NCBI GenBank assembly: GCA_964035545.1
Contig: OZ037769.1
Coordinates: 14,564,633-14,628,632 of the forward strand
Length of the DNA: 64,000 nucleotides
Direction: 5' to 3'
From: Bugula neritina
Lineage: Eukaryota > Bryozoa > Gymnolaemata > Cheilostomatida > Bugulidae
The notes beneath the pieces were generated by a model. It saw only the letters and a list, made by a program, of their open reading frames with translations. It searched no databases and was not told the DNA's origin. Every line of letters begins with the position of its first letter. Position 1 is the first letter of the stretch. Below are positions 58,198-64,000 of this stretch, in pieces. The translations under genes and the position numbers were made by a program.

Positions 58198-60229
58198 ATC
58201 TTGGTATTTTAGTATTTCTACTCAATCCTGATAAAATAATAAAATACTCTAAATCATATCATGTCCAATAAACAAAAGTACTAAATTAAAAATGATAAAG
58301 CATTAGCAAAAATTGGAAATCTAAAAGCAGAAAATTATAGCTTAAAAAGCCATAGAGTTGGTACTATATATAGCAAAATGTAAAACACAAAATACAAAAA
58401 TTAAAGACTAGCTATTTGGTTGCTGAAAGCTTTGAGGATGAGAAAGTATTGGGGAAGCAGTAATTTATAGACATATCTTATAAATTATTACTTGAAATTT
58501 AATCCTAATGTTTGTGCAACTGGGCTGATATACATATTATATTATATATACCTATCTTACCATCACCAAGAACTTATAGATTAAATAGATATAATACATT
58601 ATTCAAAGTAGCAATTTGGGCCTTAATAAAGCATTTAAAAAACCTACATCGAAAAATAAAGGCAAACCTTTATATTATTTTTCATCTTATTTCAACACTT
58701 AAAAAATAATATTTAATATAACTTGACATTAAAAAAGATTTTTGATCAGTAGCAGATGTTTATGAAGCTTACCCTGTGAGTTCACCGCAAGCATCAACTA
58801 TGATCTCAAGATACTCTTGAAAATAAATAACTTTTAGTGCCTATTTAATATATCTTATAGTTTATTACAATATATTGGTATAGAATAAGTAAAATCTAGT
58901 TTTAAATCAATCATGATATTGAATTGCACTTGATTATAAAAATGTGAGAAAAACAAATTTATTATAAAGCAATCCAAAAGTATAGAACCTAATTTTGTAT
59001 ATAATTATATGTGTATGAGTTGTCAAATATATTTTTTTTATAATATATAATAAAAATTATCAAAAAAAATTGCATCAAACCATAAAATCGTGCAGGTCAA
59101 AAGTCAAAGGTCAAAAGAATGTAAATTCTGCATGTAAAAGAAAAATAATAATTTCCTAATAAATTAAAAATAAATAATAAAATAATAAATGATAAAATAA
59201 TAAATAAAAAAATAGATTTAACTGAGCAAAAAAGCTTAGCTAGATTATAACAATAAACTGTAATAATTTAATTGAATGCTGTATTTTACTATGTTAAGAA
59301 AGTCATGAGTCTATGTACGATTTGATGCTAGCCATTATTGTTTTACTATGCAACCACTTTAATATACTTTTCATTGGACAATTGGCACATATATTATACT
59401 ATGAGCAGCGAATTTAGAATGCATGCTAGTATAGATTCATCATCAAAATTTGAATTGCAAATTTGCTCTATGCTTTTCTGAGATATTTTTATCGGGGTTA
59501 GCTTATATAAAAATTATTTACTCAAAAAAGACTTAAAATATTATAAGCTTTCTTGTAGCATACTCCACAGAAATTTAAAACTGTTCATTGTGCTCTAAAT
59601 TTTAGCTCGATAATGATATTTTGCTCCATATTCTTGAATATTCATTTAATCTGTTTTTTTAATGTTTTTTCAAAGCCTATCAAATGCACTTCTTTACATA
59701 TATGTGTCATTTAACTTATAGTGCTTTAATTTATACATTTATATTAACATTTTTAACATAATAGGGTAAACTGTTTCTGTTAAATCATCTATAAAGACTT
59801 GAAAACTACCATGAAAGCTGTTATTTCTAAAATTATAAATATATTATGTAATGATGATTCTTGCATTATTACTTCACTTTATAGTACACTTTGAATACAA
59901 AACATCTTTGCACAAAATTATATAGATTTAATTCATTAAGACATTAAAACAATACTATGTGCAGTTTATTTATTATATATAAGAATGATGAAAAGTATAC
60001 AATCACTTAAGAATTCAGATGAATAACTATAAACTGTCTGATTCAGTATTGATAATACATTTCTAAAAATAGTTTTACATACTTTAATCAAACATCTTAA
60101 AACAATAGTCTAAATATTAAAGTGACTTTACATTAATGGGCTAAAAGTTATTCCAAATACATTAAACTACTCCGCTTGTCTCATTAAATGGTTGGTGATA
60201 TAGATTTAACTCTGCTAAATGTTTTAAAA
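58198..60229. repeat. Upstream flank of ZNF-F and 3' flank of ZNF-G
   Basis: The left part matches the upstream flanks of the other copies (TATTTGGTTGCTGAAAGCTT at about 58411). Around 59050-59150 it resembles 26760-26840 and 62610-62660, including a DR1-like AAGTCAAAGGTCA at 59101-59113 preceded by another AGGTCA. No gene is seen. Confidence 0.7.
59094..59113 (+). promoter_or_regulatory. AGGTCA cluster (DR1-like)
   Basis: An AGGTCA at 59094-59099 followed by AAGTCAAAGGTCA at 59101-59113: three half-sites, with the last two in DR1 spacing and one mismatch. It sits in the duplicated flank left of ZNF-G. Function is inferred. Confidence 0.35.
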
Positions 60230-60231
60230 TA

Positions 60232-60654
60232 TGGGTCATTTTACTTAGTTTAGTACACACTGGAAATTTCCAGTTTTTAGCTATTTTTTACAATTTAGCT
60301 GCTAATGAACAAGGGTTTTTGCCCAAAAGTAGTTAAATGTCAATGAACACACATAAATAATCGAGGTTCTTTTTAATTTTGATTGATTTTCCATGTTTTT
60401 TCCTAATTATTCAACTACTTTTGATTGCAGGCCGTTACGAAAAAACCATAACGGTCTGCAATCAAAAGTAGCTAAATAATTAGGAAAAAACATGGAAAAT
60501 CAATCAAAATTAAAAAGAACCTAGATTATTTATGTGTGTTCATTGACATTTAACTACTTTTGGGCAAAAACCCTTGTTCATTAGCAGCTAAATTGTGAAA
60601 AATAGCTAAAAACTGGAAACTTCCGGTGTGTACTAAGTTAAGTAAAATGACCCA
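60232..60654. mobile_element. 423-bp near-perfect palindromic TA element
   Basis: TGGGTCATTTTACTTAGTTT at the left end mirrors the right end; the arms are about 205 bp each and pair almost perfectly around a short centre near 60443. TA flanks both ends (60230-60231 and 60655-60656). It interrupts the duplicated flank of ZNF-G, which is continuous in other units. It has no coding capacity: a MITE or foldback element. Confidence 0.88.
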
Positions 60655-60850
60655 TATATTTTGAGTTTTAATATGGTGTTTTATCTCAATATGCAATTAA
60701 TTATACTCGATTATATCCCTAAACTAAACTATGAACATTTGAATTGTGTTTAAAATTAATCGCGAGCTTACATTTGCATTTTTGATGCTGTGTTTTCATG
60801 CATACAATAGTCTGTCTGCTTTCTCTGAACATCTGGCCACATATTTCACA

Positions 60851-62128
60851 TTATTTTCTATAAGAGTGTACCTTCATGTGATTAGTTAGATTTTGTTTTG
60901 TGGTATAGGTCTTTCCACAACTTTCACATCTGTAAGGTTTCTCTCCACTGTGTATCCTCACATGAACATTTAGATGTCCTTTGTGGCTAAAATTCTGGCC
61001 GCATGTCTCACATCTGTATGGCTCTTCCCCAGTATGAGTTCTCATATGAACAGTTAGTTGTGCTTTTTGTCTAAAAGAATTGCCACAAACTTTACATCTG
61101 AATGGCTTTTCTCCAGTGTGTATTCTCGCATGAACAGATAAACTACTTCTCCGTGTATATGCTTTGTCACACTCTTCACATTTGTATGGCTTTTCCAAGG
61201 TGTGTTTCTTCACAGAGTTAGCTAGTTTGTCCCTGTTTTTGAAAATGGTGTTCCATGTTTGAAATTCATAAAAGTTTTCTCCATGGTTAATGTTCATGTA
61301 TTTAGCTAACTCCTGAGATTGTGAAACCTGTTTGCAATGATTTCTGTATGAGTCATTTTTTTCTAGCTCCATGCATATTCTAAAGCATTCTTCACACTTC
61401 GCACACCTTTTGGTCTCTCTACTATCTTCTTCTGTGTCAAGGCCACACAGCAAATAAACGAAGTCTTCCCCACATTCCCTACATCTTTTAATATGTTTAT
61501 TGTTGTGCATTGTAAGATAGTTTTTTGAAACTGGCGTCTGTGAACTTAACCTTCTTCTTTTGTGTCATCTGCTTCAACTTTAAACTCTAAAAGAGGAGAT
61601 TTCAGATTATCACCTCTCTCTCTATTCTCAGATGCAAAGTCTTGCTCTGGAATATTAATAGGAAACATTTGCAACTTGTTTATATAAAATATATAAAACG
61701 AAGCAGCAGTGATCTAGGGGCTAAAGAGTTTGCTTTGTGAAAACTAAGTCATGGCTTTTAACCCTGACAAAGACTATCGGTAATGTTAAGAAGAGCATCT
61801 GTGGTCATAATTGCTTTGATGCCTCATTTAAAAAGTCTTTAGCCCGTTCTAACAAAAAACCCTTTCCATGATGGGATTCCCACAGGGATAGCGACTATAA
61901 AATTATGTGAGTTTAAAATATATAGAAGTTGTATTTTATAATAGTTTAATAATACTTTAATTAGGCAATGCATGAGCAGAGCAGGAAAAATACATGCAAA
62001 AATCGTGAATCAGAAGCAAACTGTATAATTTACTAAAATAAAATGTCTTTATAGATTTCTAAAATGAAACAAATTGTTTTTTATAAAAAGCAACAGAAGA
62101 CAACTCTTTACTCACCACTGATGGACAT
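60851..62128 (-). pseudogene. ZNF-G: four-finger C2H2 gene with early frameshift
   Basis: Exon 1 is 62128-62116 (ATGTCCATCAGTG); exon 2 starts at 61646 after acceptor ATTAATATTCCAG. Codons for E-E-G are followed by a 2-bp insertion (AA, near 61546-61550) that creates TAA where sister genes read G-C-S-Q-T. Beyond it the ancestral frame is open from the Met at 61510 to the stop at 60851: CX2C pairs of the leader and four intact fingers, fewer than any other near-complete copy. The last residues are H-S-Y-R-K instead of H-S-R-E owing to a small insertion. A 219-residue protein could still start at 61510, so the four-finger product may survive. Otherwise this is a young pseudogene. Confidence 0.8.
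61700..61905 (+). mobile_element. tRNA-derived SINE in the ZNF-G intron
   Basis: GAAGCAGCAGTGATCTAGGGG start and a worn B box (TTTTAACCCTG). Same place and orientation as in sister genes. The end is approximate. Confidence 0.6.
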
Positions 62129-63898
62129 ATCTTGATATTTTAGTATTTCTACTCAATCCTGATAAGATAATAAAATACTCTAAAACATATCATGTCCAAT
62201 AAACAAAAGTACTAAATTAAAAGTGATAAAGCATTAGCAAACATTGGAAATCTAAAAGTAGAAAATTATAGTTTAAAAAGCCATAGAGTTAATACTATAT
62301 AGCAAAATGTAAAACACAAAATACAAAAAGTAAAGACTAGCTATTTGGTTGCTGAAAGCTTTGAGAATGAGAAAGTATTAGGGAAGCAGTAGTTGATAGA
62401 CTTATCTTATAAACTATTCCTTGAAATTTAATCTCAATGTTTGCTCGACTTGGTGGATATATGTATATATATAATTTATATTTAGGCTACCAGTATCAAA
62501 AACTTGTATAGATTAAATTTATCTTTAAAAAATTAATTTTAAGCTGCAATTTATTATTATAAAATGGTACACACGACATCTAGATATCATACAAAATATC
62601 AAAATAAAATGCATCAAACCATAATGTCATGCAAGTTAAAGGTCAAAGGTCAAAAGAATGTATTAAAGTATCTAAAAAAATTTTTTAATTATAAATTTAA
62701 CTCAATCAAAAAAGTCTTATATCCAGTTTATGACAATATTATAGTAATTTAGCTATTATATATGTTGGAGTTTCCGCCGTTGAGTACTCATGTGTCTATG
62801 TGTGCTTTGATGCCAGCCATTATTGTTTTACTATGCAACCACTTTAATAGACCTTTCCTCAGAAAAAAAGATAATTAATACATACTATAAGCAGTAAATA
62901 TAAACTGCTGTTATAGAATCGTTATCAAAATTTGAATATCAAAATTGCTCTATTTGTCTGATTTTGCTCCTAATATTAATTTATCAGGGTTAGCTTAATT
63001 ATAACAATCAGCTACTAAAAAAGCTTTCCTATAGCCCAATCCACAGTATTTTAAAACTGTTCTTCGTGCTATAAGTTTTTCTTGTTTACCTATAATAATA
63101 ATATTTTGCTCTATATTATTGAGCATTATATCTAATTTTTCACTGTTTATTCAAAGCCTATCTAAGGACGCTTTCGAAAGCGCCCTAATTAATTCATCTT
63201 CCCACAAATATATGTAGCATTTTAATATATAGTGTTTTTATACATTTATATTATTTTTTTAAACATATTAGGTAAATATTTTCTGTTAAATCATTCGTAA
63301 AATCTTAAAAACTACCATGATGTCTTTTTTTACTAAAATTGAAGACATTATATAATAGTATTATATGCAATATTATGACACTTTATAGTATAATCTGAAT
63401 ACATAACATCTTTGCACAAAGCCATATAAATTATGCATTAGACATTAAAATAATATCATATGCAGATAATTTATTAAATATAAAAATGATAAAAAGTATA
63501 CAATTACTAATAATACTAATTAAGATATATAACTAGAAACTGTCTAATTCAGTATTCATGATGCATTTCTAAAGATAGTTTTCCATGCCTTAAGATCACT
63601 CGTCTTGAAATATTTGTCTTTTAATTGTGTCAAAGTAATTTTCCGGCTAAAAATTATTCCAAATACATTAAACTACTCTGTTTGTCTCACTAAATGATTG
63701 GTACAACAGATATAACTCTGCTAAAATTTTTTAGCTATGTTTCATGTTTTAATGGTGTTTCATCTAAGTATGCAATTTTATATCATTTATATATAGCTTA
63801 TAAAATTGAAATTTTCGTTTTACATTTGCAATTTTCTTGCCGTGATTTGATATAACAACCTATAAGCTTTCTCTTAATGTCTCGCCATAAATTTTACA
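62129..63898. repeat. Upstream flank of ZNF-G and 3' flank of ZNF-H
   Basis: Matches the flanks of the other copies (TATTTGGTTGCTGAAAGCTT at about 62341; CCAAATACATTAAACTACTC at about 63659). No gene is supported. It contains a DR1 site at 62640-62652. Confidence 0.7.
62640..62652 (+). promoter_or_regulatory. DR1-type nuclear-receptor half-site pair
   Basis: A perfect AGGTCAAAGGTCA, the same 13-mer as at 26789-26801, in the equivalent flank of another duplication unit. Confidence 0.4.
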
Positions 63899-64000
63899 TT
63901 ATTCTCTAGAGTGTACTTTCATGTGAAGAGTTAGATGGTGTTTTCTGGTATAAGTTTTGCTACATTCTTTACACCTATATGGCTATATGGTTTTTCTCCA
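63899..64000 (-). pseudogene. ZNF-H: last finger of another zinc-finger gene, cut by the window edge
   Basis: The minus strand encodes the final C2H2 finger ([21 protein letters not shown], stop at 63899), closest to the last finger of ZNF-C. At 63975-63990 an 8-bp duplication (CCATATAG twice) shifts the frame relative to the upstream linker, so the copy appears broken here. The rest lies outside the window. Confidence 0.75.

Overview
The window looks like AT-rich nuclear DNA of an invertebrate animal. It shows GT-AG introns with consistent phases, tandem C2H2 zinc-finger genes, a metazoan-type Roco/caspase gene, a tRNA-derived SINE, gypsy and RLE-type non-LTR retrotransposon relics, inverted-repeat DNA elements and long minisatellites. 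No bacterial, organellar or viral genome organisation is visible. The phylum cannot be fixed from sequence alone; a sponge, cnidarian or lophotrochozoan would all fit.

Layout. (1) 0-9.1 kb: two minus-strand zinc-finger genes (ZNF-A broken, ZNF-B intact) in tandemly duplicated units; a 769-bp element flanked by TTAA sits in the unit of ZNF-B. (2) 11.3-25.0 kb: one plus-strand gene of 13 inferred exons. All splice phases agree, and it encodes about 1289 residues: proline-rich N-terminus, leucine-rich repeats (three near-identical 144-nt exons), Roc GTPase, COR, acidic linker, and a complete caspase p20/p10 domain. Intron 5 holds a 5'-truncated gypsy relic and a minisatellite; two other introns hold minisatellites. 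(3) 26.8-32.5 kb: ZNF-C (one internal stop) and ZNF-D (5'-truncated), a second copy of the two-gene block. (4) 32.5-52.8 kb: gene-poor DNA with AT-rich low-complexity tracts, an RLE-type non-LTR retrotransposon relic (42.4-45.2 kb) and an old palindromic element. (5) 52.8-64 kb: ZNF-F, split by a 4.3-kb TA-flanked inverted-repeat element that itself holds a 2.1-kb palindromic element; then ZNF-G (frameshifted) and the last finger of ZNF-H at the edge.

The zinc-finger genes share a hidden two-exon plan: a 13-nt first coding exon (M-S-I-S/V plus one base), an intron of about 450-480 bp with a SINE at the same place in the opposite direction, and one long exon with a Cys-rich leader and 4 to 10 fingers. 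Only ZNF-B is fully open. The most exciting item is the LRR-Roc-COR-caspase gene: a Roco GTPase switch and a cysteine-protease effector in one polypeptide, with two of the three residues that read P1 aspartate in classical caspases apparently replaced. All comparisons were made by eye; no database search was run.
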